DNA from: Paraburkholderia caffeinilytica
Lineage (GTDB): Bacteria; Pseudomonadota; Gammaproteobacteria; Burkholderiales; Burkholderiaceae
Assembly: GCF_003368325.1 (NCBI RefSeq)
Contig: NZ_CP031467.1
Location: forward strand, 4,216,001-4,280,000
DNA: 64,000 bases
Direction: 5' to 3'
Numbering within the stretch: the first letter of the stretch is position 1; each line of letters starts with the position of its first letter. A program made the position numbers and the translations under genes. This document shows, piece by piece, positions 1 to 7,996 of this stretch. A model generated the notes under the pieces. It saw only the letters and a program-made list of their open reading frames with translations, was not told the origin of the DNA and searched no databases.

Positions 1-1310
1 TCGCGCTGGCTAACGACGAAAGCGCTCTTGGCGAACCCCGTCTTACCGGTGAACTGGCTCGCACTGCATTTCAGTTGCGTGGTTTCGCGTCCGCAGCGGA
101 AGCGGGCGTGCCGTACTTGCAGATCGACGATGCCGCGGCGCCTGGTGCGCCGCCCGCAGGCCGGCCACGCCTGACGCTGGTTCAGGTGCCACTTGGCCCG
201 GTCGCGATGTTCTCGGCGAGCAATTTCCCGTTCGCGTTCTCGGTGCTCGGCGGCGATACGGCATCGGCGCTCGCTGCCGGTTGTCCGGTGATCGTCAAGG
301 CGCACAGCGGGCATCCGGCGTTGTCGCGCAAAGTGTTCGAGCTGGCCGTGGCTGTCGTGGCGCAGCAGGGCCTACCGGTGGGTGTGCTGACGCTCGTGGA
401 AGGCGCATCGCGCGAAGCGGGCGCGTACCTGGTGCGTCATCCGAACATTGCTGCAGTTGCGTTTACCGGTTCGTATCAGGGCGGCGTCGCATTGTGGCGT
501 GTCGCGAATGAGCGTCCGCGGCCAATTCCATTTTTCGGTGAACTTGGTTCGATCAATCCGCTTGTTGTGCTGCCGGGCGCGCTGGCGAATGGCGTGGCCG
601 AAGTGGCGAAATCTCTGGCAGGTTCGATCGCGCTGGGTTGCGGGCAATTCTGCACGAGCCCTGGCTTGATCCTTGTCTTCGACGATGCCGATGGCAGGAG
701 TTTTACGGCTGCGTTGGCCGATGCGCTGAGCACGCAGTCGCCGCATCGAATGTTGACGGACAGTATCCGGTACGGCTTTGACCATGCAGTCGGGAAGATG
801 GCGAGTCACGCCGCGGTGCGCTCACTAATCGAAATGCGCGAACCCCGCGAGCTGCACGAAGCGGGCGATGACAGCTGTGCCGGTCCGTGGCCGCGTCTGT
901 TCGAAGTCGAGGCCGCGGCGTTTATCGCCAATTCGGACCTGCATGAGGAAATGTTCGGACCCGCCGCGCTGGTCGTGAAGGTTCGCTCGGTTGCCGAGGT
1001 GCTCCAGGTGCTGCAGGCCGTGGAAGGGTCGCTTACCGTCACGTTGTGGGGTGTTCAACAGAATACCGCCGACAACCTCGCACTCATTCGCGCCGCGGAG
1101 CAGATCGCGGGTCGCGTGCTGTTTGGCGGTGTGCCAACCGGCGTGGCAGTTACGCGTGCCCAGCAGCACGGCGGTCCGTGGCCCGCCTCGACGCAACCGC
1201 AAACCACATCGGTCGGCTATGGAGCGCTTGCACGCTTTCTACGGCCGGTCGCGCTGCAGGATGCACCGGATTGGCTCATCGCGGCAAAGCGCGGAGGGAC
1301 GCTGTCATGA
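1..1310 (+). CDS. Aldehyde dehydrogenase (NADP+), alpha-ketoglutarate-semialdehyde dehydrogenase type, 5' partial
   Basis: The open frame enters from the left edge (frame beginning at base 3) and encodes the C-terminal ~435 residues of an ALDH. Visible family landmarks are the SNFPFAFS segment of the cofactor site, the general-base region FFGELGSINP and the catalytic cysteine in GQFCTSPG. This subgroup oxidises 2-oxoglutarate semialdehyde to 2-oxoglutarate at the end of non-phosphorylative aldarate and pentose pathways. That fits the downstream acid-sugar dehydratases, although substrate is inferred from family and context. The stop codon overlaps the start of the Dabb gene, so the two are probably translationally coupled. 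A start codon lies outside the window. Confidence 0.9.
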   Translation, partial: ALANDESALGEPRLTGELARTAFQLRGFASAAEAGVPYLQIDDAAAPGAPPAGRPRLTLVQVPLGPVAMFSASNFPFAFSVLGGDTASALAAGCPVIVKAHSGHPALSRKVFELAVAVVAQQGLPVGVLTLVEGASREAGAYLVRHPNIAAVAFTGSYQGGVALWRVANERPRPIPFFGELGSINPLVVLPGALANGVAEVAKSLAGSIALGCGQFCTSPGLILVFDDADGRSFTAALADALSTQSPHRMLTDSIRYGFDHAVGKMASHAAVRSLIEMREPRELHEAGDDSCAGPWPRLFEVEAAAFIANSDLHEEMFGPAALVVKVRSVAEVLQVLQAVEGSLTVTLWGVQQNTADNLALIRAAEQIAGRVLFGGVPTGVAVTRAQQHGGPWPASTQPQTTSVGYGALARFLRPVALQDAPDWLIAAKRGGTLS

Positions 1311-1603
1311 TGAAGCACATTGTGATGTTCCGCCGCCTGGCGACGGTCGATCGTCAACCTGAATTCGAAGCGCAACTGGTGGAGCGCATGCGTGGTCTGG
1401 ACAGGGAGATTCCATTCGTACGCGCATGGAAAGTGTCGGCCAACGAACTCGAGCGCGCGATCTGCTGGGACTATCTGCTCGAATCGGCATTCGACGATCG
1501 CGATGCGCTCGACCGGTATCTGCCGCATCCAGCGCATGTCGCGTTGATTACTGACCTCAAGCGCTATTTCGAATGGGCTGCGTGTGACTACAGCGAGACC
1601 TGA
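1307..1603 (+). CDS. Dabb-family (stress-responsive A/B barrel) small protein
   Basis: The 98-residue protein begins MMKHIVMFR and ends in a helix plus strand (VALITDLKRYFEWAACDY), the pattern of single-domain dimeric alpha/beta-barrel (Dabb) proteins. Two ATG codons (1307 and 1310) overlap the stop of the dehydrogenase gene. Dabb proteins beside sugar-catabolic genes are common in Burkholderia, but their reaction is often unknown. A mutarotase-like or lactone-handling role is possible but cannot be read from the sequence. Confidence 0.8.
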   Translation: MMKHIVMFRRLATVDRQPEFEAQLVERMRGLDREIPFVRAWKVSANELERAICWDYLLESAFDDRDALDRYLPHPAHVALITDLKRYFEWAACDYSET

Positions 1604-1674
1604 GGTGTCACTATCCGGTCACGCATCGTTGTTACGAAGCGCTGCGCAATCCATTGTCTGAAGGGAGTTTTCAT

Positions 1675-2448
1675 ATGCATACCGCGAGGGTGGCGCTCGT
1701 GACGGGCGCGGGCAATCTCAAGGGAATCGGGCGTGGCGTGGTTCAGCGTTTGAGCGAAGCGGGAATCGACGTGGTCGTCAATTACCTGAGCGAGGATGAT
1801 GACCATGTGCAAGTTGTAGAGGACGCGCGAGCCTTGGGCCGGCGCGCGTTTGCGGTGCGCGCGGACCTGACGTCGAAAGAGCAGATCAGGTCGATGTTCC
1901 GCGAAATACAGAGCACGTTCGGCCGTCTCGACATTCTCGTGAACAACGCGGGACGGTGTGTGTGGGAGAAGGCGGTCGACATCACACCGGCGGGCATGAG
2001 CCAGATCATCGACGTCAATGTGCGTGGGACCATGGAGTGCTCGCGTGAGGCGGCACGCCTGATGATTGCGAACGGACGTGGCGGGCGCATCGTCAATATC
2101 TGCTCGCTTCAGTCGAAGCGGCCGACGCCGTCGATGTCGGTGTATTCGGCCAGCAAGGCGGGTATCGACCATCTGACGCAATGCCTCGCGCTCGCGCTTG
2201 CGCACCACCGGATCACGGTCAATCAGGTATGGCCTGGGTTCGTGGACACCGACATTAACGGTTCCAAGCCCGAACTGAACACCAGCGACGCACGAGAAAA
2301 GTTTCTCCAGACCATTCCCGCTGGACGATGCGCGACGCCGAAAGATCTCGGCGAGGCGGTGACTTACTTCTGCCGCGAAGAAGCGGATGTCGTCACGGGC
2401 GCGACGTTGAAGGTCGACGGCGGAGCCTTTATCCGCTGTCTGCAATGA
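1675..2448 (+). CDS. SDR-family NAD(P)-dependent oxidoreductase (classical)
   Basis: A 257-residue classical short-chain dehydrogenase. The nucleotide-binding turn TGAGNLKGIG lies at residues 10-19, NNAG at 90-93, the catalytic Ser at about 144, and YSASK with Tyr157/Lys161. The C-terminal VDGG motif is present. I prefer the ATG at 1675 (MHTARVALVTG), with an AAGGGA ribosome site about 9 bp upstream, over an upstream TTG at 1654. It probably oxidises a sugar, sugar acid or deoxy-keto acid in the aldarate pathway. The substrate is not determinable. The next gene is a catalytically degenerate SDR 10 bp downstream. Confidence 0.9.
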   Translation: MHTARVALVTGAGNLKGIGRGVVQRLSEAGIDVVVNYLSEDDDHVQVVEDARALGRRAFAVRADLTSKEQIRSMFREIQSTFGRLDILVNNAGRCVWEKAVDITPAGMSQIIDVNVRGTMECSREAARLMIANGRGGRIVNICSLQSKRPTPSMSVYSASKAGIDHLTQCLALALAHHRITVNQVWPGFVDTDINGSKPELNTSDAREKFLQTIPAGRCATPKDLGEAVTYFCREEADVVTGATLKVDGGAFIRCLQ

Positions 2449-2458
2449 GGTCCGGCAA

Positions 2459-3157
2459 ATGAAACAAAACATTCTGATCGCCTGCGGTGATCGCAATCCC
2501 TCGCTCGACGAGGCCCTCGAAGCAAACTTCGCGCGCGAGGCAGCAGTAGTTCTGCGCAGTCAGGCGACCACGCGCAACGAGATCTTCACCGAACTGGCCG
2601 CGCTCGAACAGCTCCACGGCGGCATCGACGCGTTGGTGTATGTGTCGCCCGATCCGGTGGAGATTGATTTTCTCGACGACGCCGATGCACATCTGCTGGA
2701 CGGCCGCCTGGAAAGCGACTTTGCTGCGGGCGCATGGTGGTTGCAGGCGGTGGCGCGTTCGATGGTCGAGCGAAGGGGGCCAGGCAGTTTGGCCTTCGTC
2801 TCGCATGTCAGCGCAATCGTGCCGACACAGCGCTTTTCGTTCAGCGCGATGAGTCAGGCGATGTTGATGAACCTCGCCCGTACGGCGTTGCTCGAGTTGG
2901 ATCACGTGGGAATTCGATTTAATTTCATCGTGCGCGGCTGGGCTGAGCGCGGCGCTGAGAAAGCGTTTTTCGAAGCGTTGCAGAAGGTCCATGGCGAAGA
3001 CCATTATCCGCCGCTGCATTACGCAAGCGACGCAGACGTTGCGAGCGCCTGCACGCTGGTGAGCGGTGCGAACGCGCGCGCCATCAACGGCGCAACCGTG
3101 ACTATCGATGGCGGTTTTTCCGTCAGTCGTCTGATCCGGCGGATTCCAGCCGACTGA
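2459..3157 (+). CDS. SDR-like protein lacking the catalytic Tyr/Lys and the glycine motif
   Basis: A 232-residue protein with SDR-like overall layout, including a C-terminal NGATVTIDGG block like the cofactor-side VDGG of real SDRs. The N-terminal TGxxxGxG turn is replaced by ACGDRNPSLD. At the YxxxK site the sequence reads FSAMSQAM, so neither a catalytic Tyr nor Lys is in register with the preceding gene's YSASK. The open frame is intact, with GTCCGGCAA ahead of the ATG. It may be a non-catalytic partner of the adjacent SDR, or an enzyme with a repurposed site. Partnership is inference; the missing residues are seen. Confidence 0.8.
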   Translation: MKQNILIACGDRNPSLDEALEANFAREAAVVLRSQATTRNEIFTELAALEQLHGGIDALVYVSPDPVEIDFLDDADAHLLDGRLESDFAAGAWWLQAVARSMVERRGPGSLAFVSHVSAIVPTQRFSFSAMSQAMLMNLARTALLELDHVGIRFNFIVRGWAERGAEKAFFEALQKVHGEDHYPPLHYASDADVASACTLVSGANARAINGATVTIDGGFSVSRLIRRIPAD

Positions 3158-3212
3158 TGCATGCGCCGTCCGATGACGGTGGGCGACATATAAAAAAGAC
3201 GAAGGAGACACG

Positions 3213-4502
3213 ATGTTTTTAGCCAACCGCTACCGTGGCACGATACTGACCATGCTGTTTCTCGCGATGGTCATTAACTACATCGACCGGGCCGCGCTCG
3301 CTATCGCGATGCCATTCATCACAAAAGATTTTCATTTGAGCGTAGCCGAAAAGGGTTTGATCTTCAGCAGTTTCTCGATCGGCTACGCGATCTTTAATTT
3401 TGTCGGCGGATATCTCGCCGACCGGTTCGGTGGCAAGCGTGTATTCACCTGGGCCATGACGGTCTGGTCGGTGTTGTGCGGACTGACGGCGGGCGTATTC
3501 AGCTTCAGCACGTTGCTAGTGGTGCGCGTGCTGTTCGGGGCGGGCGAGGGGCCGATTTCCACCACGGCGAACAAGGTCGTCAACAACTGGTTTCCGGTCA
3601 AGGAGCGGGCGCGCGCGATCGGTATCAATCAGGCGGGCGGTCCGCTCGGCGGCGCGCTTGCCGGACCGGTGGTGGGCTTGCTGGCGCTGTGGCTCGGCTG
3701 GCGCGTGGCGTTTGTCGTGATCGCCGCGCTTGGACTGACATGGGCGTTCTGCTGGCGCAAGCTGGCAACGGAATATCCTGCCCAGCATCCGAGGGTCACG
3801 CCGGCCGAACTCGAACTGATCGGCCGGCACGATGATGAAGATGTCGTCGAAGCATCGTCCGCACGGCCGATGCTCACGCATGTCATCTTCCAGCGCGCGG
3901 TGCTGGTGACCGGCATCTCGCTCTTTTGCTACAACTACATCCTGTTTTTCTTTATGAGCTGGTTTCCGAGCTACCTGATCGACGCCAAGGGAATCAGCCT
4001 GAAGAACATGAGCTTCGTTTCGGCACTGCCGTGGCTGATCGGCGCGCTGGGCTATATGAGCGGCGGCGCGTTGATTGATGCGATCTACAAGCGAACCGGC
4101 AAGCTGTTGCTCTCGCGCAAATGCGTACTGGTGACGTGTCTGCTGGTCGCCTCGTTGTGTATCGGGCTGACGGGACTCGTCGACGACGTGAGAGTTGCCG
4201 TCGGCGTGATGACCGTGGCCATCGGCTTTCTGATGCTGACCGCGCCGGCCTACTGGTCGATCATTCAGGACAGCGTGCCGCGCAATCAGGTTGGCACTGC
4301 GGGCGGCTTCATGCACGGTCTCGCGAACGTGTCCGGCATCGTCGGTCCCGCGCTGACCGGTTTGCTGATCCAGCGCTCGGGCAGCTATGCGACAGGCTTC
4401 GTGCTGGCCGGCACGCTCGGTATCGCCGGTGCGCTGATCGTTGCGTTGTTCCTCAAGAAACCCCGCCCGTCGCTGGTTACGGAATACCCGGCGACGGTCT
4501 GA
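3213..4502 (+). CDS. MFS transporter, aldarate/hexuronate (ACS-type)
   Basis: A 429-residue major-facilitator protein with 12 predicted helices. NYIDRAALAIAMPFI lies in TM1 and the loop motif GGYLADRFGGKR follows TM2. The ORF starts at ATG 3213 after an AAGGAGAC ribosome site. The family (ExuT/GudP/D-galactonate-type symporters) imports sugar acids with protons. It lies between the SDR pair and the acid-sugar dehydratase, supporting uptake of the pathway substrate. It is clearly paralogous to the transporter at 7997-9322: both share the TM1 motif, FTWAM in TM3 and GEGPIS in TM4. This suggests a duplication around the porin. Confidence 0.9.
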   Translation: MFLANRYRGTILTMLFLAMVINYIDRAALAIAMPFITKDFHLSVAEKGLIFSSFSIGYAIFNFVGGYLADRFGGKRVFTWAMTVWSVLCGLTAGVFSFSTLLVVRVLFGAGEGPISTTANKVVNNWFPVKERARAIGINQAGGPLGGALAGPVVGLLALWLGWRVAFVVIAALGLTWAFCWRKLATEYPAQHPRVTPAELELIGRHDDEDVVEASSARPMLTHVIFQRAVLVTGISLFCYNYILFFFMSWFPSYLIDAKGISLKNMSFVSALPWLIGALGYMSGGALIDAIYKRTGKLLLSRKCVLVTCLLVASLCIGLTGLVDDVRVAVGVMTVAIGFLMLTAPAYWSIIQDSVPRNQVGTAGGFMHGLANVSGIVGPALTGLLIQRSGSYATGFVLAGTLGIAGALIVALFLKKPRPSLVTEYPATV

Positions 4503-4520
4503 ACTCTAGGTTGACTCACC

Positions 4521-5660
4521 ATGAAAATCGCCTCTTTCGAATCGGAAATTTATCGTGTCCCGCTGACCGAAGCATGGGGTTCGTCGAATTACTCGTTCAC
4601 GTCGCTCGAATTCGTGATCGTTTCGCTGAAGAGCGACAACGGTCTGATCGGCACCGGCTGGACTTTCAGTGTCGGGAACGGTGGGGCAGCGTTCAAGAGT
4701 ATGATCGACTATTACCTCGCGCCGAAGGTGCTGGGTCAGGATGTATTTCAGGTCGAGCGGCTGTGGAGCAGGATGTGGCTCGAAACGCACGATGTCGGTT
4801 CCAGCGGCGTCACCACGCACGCGATCGCCGCCATCGACATTGCTATCTGGGACTTGCTTGGCCAGGCATTGCGGCAGCCGCTGCACCGTCTGCTTGGCGG
4901 GTATCGCGACAGTCTGCCGGGTTATGGCAGCGGCGTGAACCTGCATCTCGATCAGGACGCATTGCTCGCACAGATGGAGTCGTTCCAGGCGCAAGGCTAC
5001 CGAGCGTTCAAGATGAAGATCGGCAAGGACGATCCCCACGAAGATCTCGAACGTGTTATGGCGGTGCGTGCGATGGTCGGCAATACAGCGCGCCTGATGG
5101 TGGACGCGAATCAGAAGTGGCATCCATCGGAGGTGATCCGCCGCGTGGACATGCTCAAACCGGCGAATCTGTTCTGGCTCGAGGAGCCGACGTTGAGCGA
5201 CGACGTGGACGGCCACGCGCTGATTCGGAGCAAACTTGTGACGCCGGTGGCCGTCGGCGAAAGCCTCTATACGAAGCACCAGTTTGCGCATCAGATTACA
5301 CGCGGCGCATGTGACATCGTGCAGCCGGATGTCTATCGCGTAGGCGGTATCACCGAGTTCATGAAGATCGTCAAAATGGCGGAGAGCCATAACATCCCGG
5401 TGGCGCCGCACTTCGGCATGGAACTCGTCGCGCACATCGGCTGCGCGGTGCCGAACATCCTGTGCTTCGAGGGATTGCGCGGAGCGGGCTTGTCCGAGAT
5501 GGGCATTATCGAGCGTCCGCTGACGGTGACCGACGGCACGATCCAGCCCGACGATACGCCGGGGCACGGCGTCAGGTTCGACATGGGCGTGCTGGCGCAA
5601 TACCGGCAGACGCCCGAACGTCTCGCCCGCGAGCAGGTCACGACACGTACTGACGTGTGA
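4521..5660 (+). CDS. Enolase-superfamily dehydratase (mandelate racemase subgroup)
   Basis: A 379-residue MR/MLE-family protein. It has the KxK motif (FKMKIG), metal ligands in VDANQKW (Asp), LEEPT (Glu) and VGESLY (Glu), and the His-Asp dyad of the MR subgroup in QPDVYRVGG and APHFGMEL. These residues indicate a Mg2+-dependent acid-sugar dehydratase or epimerase forming a 2-keto-3-deoxy product. The exact acid sugar cannot be assigned. The GTG/ATG of the downstream epimerase overlaps its stop codon, so the two belong to one operon with the transporter 18 bp upstream. Confidence 0.9.
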   Translation: MKIASFESEIYRVPLTEAWGSSNYSFTSLEFVIVSLKSDNGLIGTGWTFSVGNGGAAFKSMIDYYLAPKVLGQDVFQVERLWSRMWLETHDVGSSGVTTHAIAAIDIAIWDLLGQALRQPLHRLLGGYRDSLPGYGSGVNLHLDQDALLAQMESFQAQGYRAFKMKIGKDDPHEDLERVMAVRAMVGNTARLMVDANQKWHPSEVIRRVDMLKPANLFWLEEPTLSDDVDGHALIRSKLVTPVAVGESLYTKHQFAHQITRGACDIVQPDVYRVGGITEFMKIVKMAESHNIPVAPHFGMELVAHIGCAVPNILCFEGLRGAGLSEMGIIERPLTVTDGTIQPDDTPGHGVRFDMGVLAQYRQTPERLAREQVTTRTDV

Positions 5661-6637
5661 TGCAGGACACGACCGGTGAAGCACCTCGACCCACTGCGTC
5701 CTCCCTCGCATTGCCGATGGCGCACGTGAGCGCCTCGAGCGAGTCGCGTGTGCGTCTTGCAAGCGAATCGCTCGAAGCGGAACTGGTTCCGGGCTGGGGT
5801 GGCCGGCTCGCGCGGCTTCGCTCCATCGTAGAAGGTTACGACCTGGTCGCGCCACTCGAGCAATGGACTGCGGAGCCGTTCGGCTGGCCCAGGCGCGGCG
5901 CGTATCCGCTGATTCCATATTCCAATCGTATTGCCCACGCAAGGCTTGCCGTTCTGGATCAGATGTATGCGTTACCGCCGCACCCGCCGAGCGTGCCGCA
6001 TACGTTGCACGGTGTTTGTCAGACCTTGCCGTGGCAATGCGTGGCGCAGACGCAGCGTCATGCAACGCTCTGCGTCGACTATGTGGGCGCGGAGTGGCCG
6101 TGGCCGATTCACGCAGAACAGACGTTCGAACTGGAGGGTTCCGAGTTGACACTGCGGCTTGCGGTGGAAAACCGCGCGGATACGCCGATGCCGGCGGGGC
6201 TCGGCTGGCATCCGTACTTCTGTGTGAAGGGTGACTGTGTGGTGAGCTTCGAAGCCGGACAGAAGTGGGCCATTGGGACGGACTACCTTCCTGACGGCGT
6301 GCGGACCCGGTCGGATCGTCCGGTAGTCGTGAGAAGCGACGATTGGAGCACTAATGAATATGCGGGTTACTTCTCCGAATGGTCAGGACGGGCCGTGTTG
6401 TCGGTTGCGGGCGGCTCGCTCGAAATGCACGTGTCGGAACTGTTAAGTCATCTCGTCGTGTTCGCACCGGCCGGAGCGAATTTCGTTTGCATCGAACCCG
6501 TCAGCCATGTCGCGAACGCATTCAATCTCGCGCATGGTGGCGTGCAGGGAACAGGCTGCCGGATGCTTGAGCCGGGCGAGTCGATGCAAGCGATGATCCG
6601 TCTTCGCTGGAAACCAAAGGACAGCGTGAGCGGATAA
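5660..6637 (+). CDS. Aldose 1-epimerase family protein
   Basis: About 325 residues of galactose-mutarotase-like fold. The family landmarks are a substrate His in HTLHG (near residue 115), the GLGWHPYF block, and a late Glu/His segment around FVCIEPVSH. It would interconvert alpha and beta anomers of the sugar entering the pathway. Translation can begin at GTG 5657 or ATG 5660, both overlapping the stop of the dehydratase gene, so the two are translationally coupled. The first ~20 residues are a non-conserved, proline/serine-rich lead. Homologues often start near LASESLEAELVPG, so the true start could be internal. Confidence 0.85.
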   Translation: MQDTTGEAPRPTASSLALPMAHVSASSESRVRLASESLEAELVPGWGGRLARLRSIVEGYDLVAPLEQWTAEPFGWPRRGAYPLIPYSNRIAHARLAVLDQMYALPPHPPSVPHTLHGVCQTLPWQCVAQTQRHATLCVDYVGAEWPWPIHAEQTFELEGSELTLRLAVENRADTPMPAGLGWHPYFCVKGDCVVSFEAGQKWAIGTDYLPDGVRTRSDRPVVVRSDDWSTNEYAGYFSEWSGRAVLSVAGGSLEMHVSELLSHLVVFAPAGANFVCIEPVSHVANAFNLAHGGVQGTGCRMLEPGESMQAMIRLRWKPKDSVSG

Positions 6638-6683
6638 GAATTAGCGGCCGAGGGACCGTGTGGATACGCATCCGAATATTTTA

Positions 6684-6699
6684 GTGAATGTGAATTCAC
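6684..6699. promoter_or_regulatory. Palindromic candidate operator upstream of porin
   Basis: The AT-rich gap between epimerase and porin contains GTGAAT-GTGA-ATTCAC, a 6-bp perfect inverted repeat with a 4-bp spacer, followed by A-rich DNA up to the porin ribosome site. Position and symmetry fit a repressor site or promoter element for the porin. No regulator is identifiable in the window, so this is inference. Confidence 0.35.
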
Positions 6700-6777
6700 G
6701 ATATTTTGGATAACGAAATATAAAAACAAACAAAAAAACAAACGCAAAGAACTGAATAATACTGAATGGAGATGACA

Positions 6778-7944
6778 ATGAAAAAATCGTGGCTTGCGGC
6801 TGCCTGCGTGATCCCGTTTGCGAGCGCGGCTCATGCGCAGAGCAGCGTGACGTTGTACGGGCTCATTGATGTTGGTCTTGTCTACGCGAATAATGCTGGA
6901 GGCGCGAAGCAATATGCGATGGCCGTAGGTGCGCTGAACGGAAACCGTTGGGGATTGACAGGAGCGGAGGATCTGGGTGATGGCTACAAGGCAATTTTCA
7001 AGCTGGAGAATGGCTTTTCTGTTGCCACCGGTGCGCTGGGGCAGGGCGGTGCGGAATTCGGCCGTCAGGCTTTTGTGGGGCTGTCGGGGCCATTCGGAAC
7101 GATGACGCTTGGGCGTCAATATGATTCGGTAGTCGACTACGTGGGCGTTCTGAAAGCCGGTGGCGATACCGCAGGCGGCTACGCGAATCATCCGGCCGAC
7201 CTCGATAACACCGGCAACAACTATCGTGTCAATAACGCGCTCAAGTATGCGAGCCGCGACTATAAGGGCTTCAGATTCGGTGGTGTTTTCAGCCTCGGGG
7301 GCGTCGCCGGAAATTTCCAGCAGAACCGCGTGTATTCGCTCGGAGCGGGTTACAAGCAGGGACCGCTGGCGCTAGGCGTGGCCTACCTCAACGCCCGCAA
7401 CCCCAATTTTTCCTATTATGGCAACAACCCGACATCGAGCACGACCGCGTCGAACATGTCCTCCATTCCGGTGTACTCGGGTTATGCGTCTGCGCAAACG
7501 CTGCAAACCATCGCCGCCGCAGCCGCCTATACGATAGGGACGGCAACAGCAGGCGTGGTCTATTCCAATGTTCAGTTCCTCAACCTTGGGGCGACGGCGA
7601 GCCTCAATCCCGGTGGATACAGCGGTAACGCCGTGTTCAATACCGTCGAACTGAATTTTCGCGTCTGGGTCGCCCCCGATTTTCTGATCGGAACGTCTTA
7701 TGCGTACACGCGTGGCGCGCAGGTTAGCGGCGGCGCAGCGGGTGGCGTGACATACAACCAGTTGAACCTCGGGGTGGACTACTACCTGTCCAAACGTACC
7801 GATATCTATGCGGTTGTGTTCGGCCAGCACGCATCCGGAAAGGATTCGACTGGTAAAGACGCACGAGCCGCGATTTACGGATTGACGGCTTCGTCAAACG
7901 GGACGCAGATCGCCGCAACCGTCGGCCTGCGGCACAAGTTCTGA
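6778..7944 (+). CDS. Gram-negative porin (Burkholderia OmpC-like)
   Basis: A 388-residue outer-membrane porin. It has a Sec signal peptide with MKKSW at the start and cleavage expected after SAAHA, followed by QSSVTLYGLIDVGL, the first strand typical of Burkholderia general porins. A Phe ends the last strand (VGLRHKF). I choose ATG 6778 because GGAG lies 7 bp upstream; the ATG at 6766 has no ribosome site. It would admit sugar acids through the outer membrane for the flanking MFS carriers. The second porin in the window (23456) is only a fragment. Confidence 0.93.
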   Translation: MKKSWLAAACVIPFASAAHAQSSVTLYGLIDVGLVYANNAGGAKQYAMAVGALNGNRWGLTGAEDLGDGYKAIFKLENGFSVATGALGQGGAEFGRQAFVGLSGPFGTMTLGRQYDSVVDYVGVLKAGGDTAGGYANHPADLDNTGNNYRVNNALKYASRDYKGFRFGGVFSLGGVAGNFQQNRVYSLGAGYKQGPLALGVAYLNARNPNFSYYGNNPTSSTTASNMSSIPVYSGYASAQTLQTIAAAAAYTIGTATAGVVYSNVQFLNLGATASLNPGGYSGNAVFNTVELNFRVWVAPDFLIGTSYAYTRGAQVSGGAAGGVTYNQLNLGVDYYLSKRTDIYAVVFGQHASGKDSTGKDARAAIYGLTASSNGTQIAATVGLRHKF

Positions 7945-7996
7945 CGACCAAGGGGGCCGCGCGGTCTCAGTGATTCAAAACGATACGGAGGATCCA

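Noticed and set aside
4506..6152. Long minus-strand open frame opposite the dehydratase and epimerase genes
   Set aside because: It is antisense to two well-supported genes, Arg/His-rich and unlike any family; an artefact of high-GC codon use.
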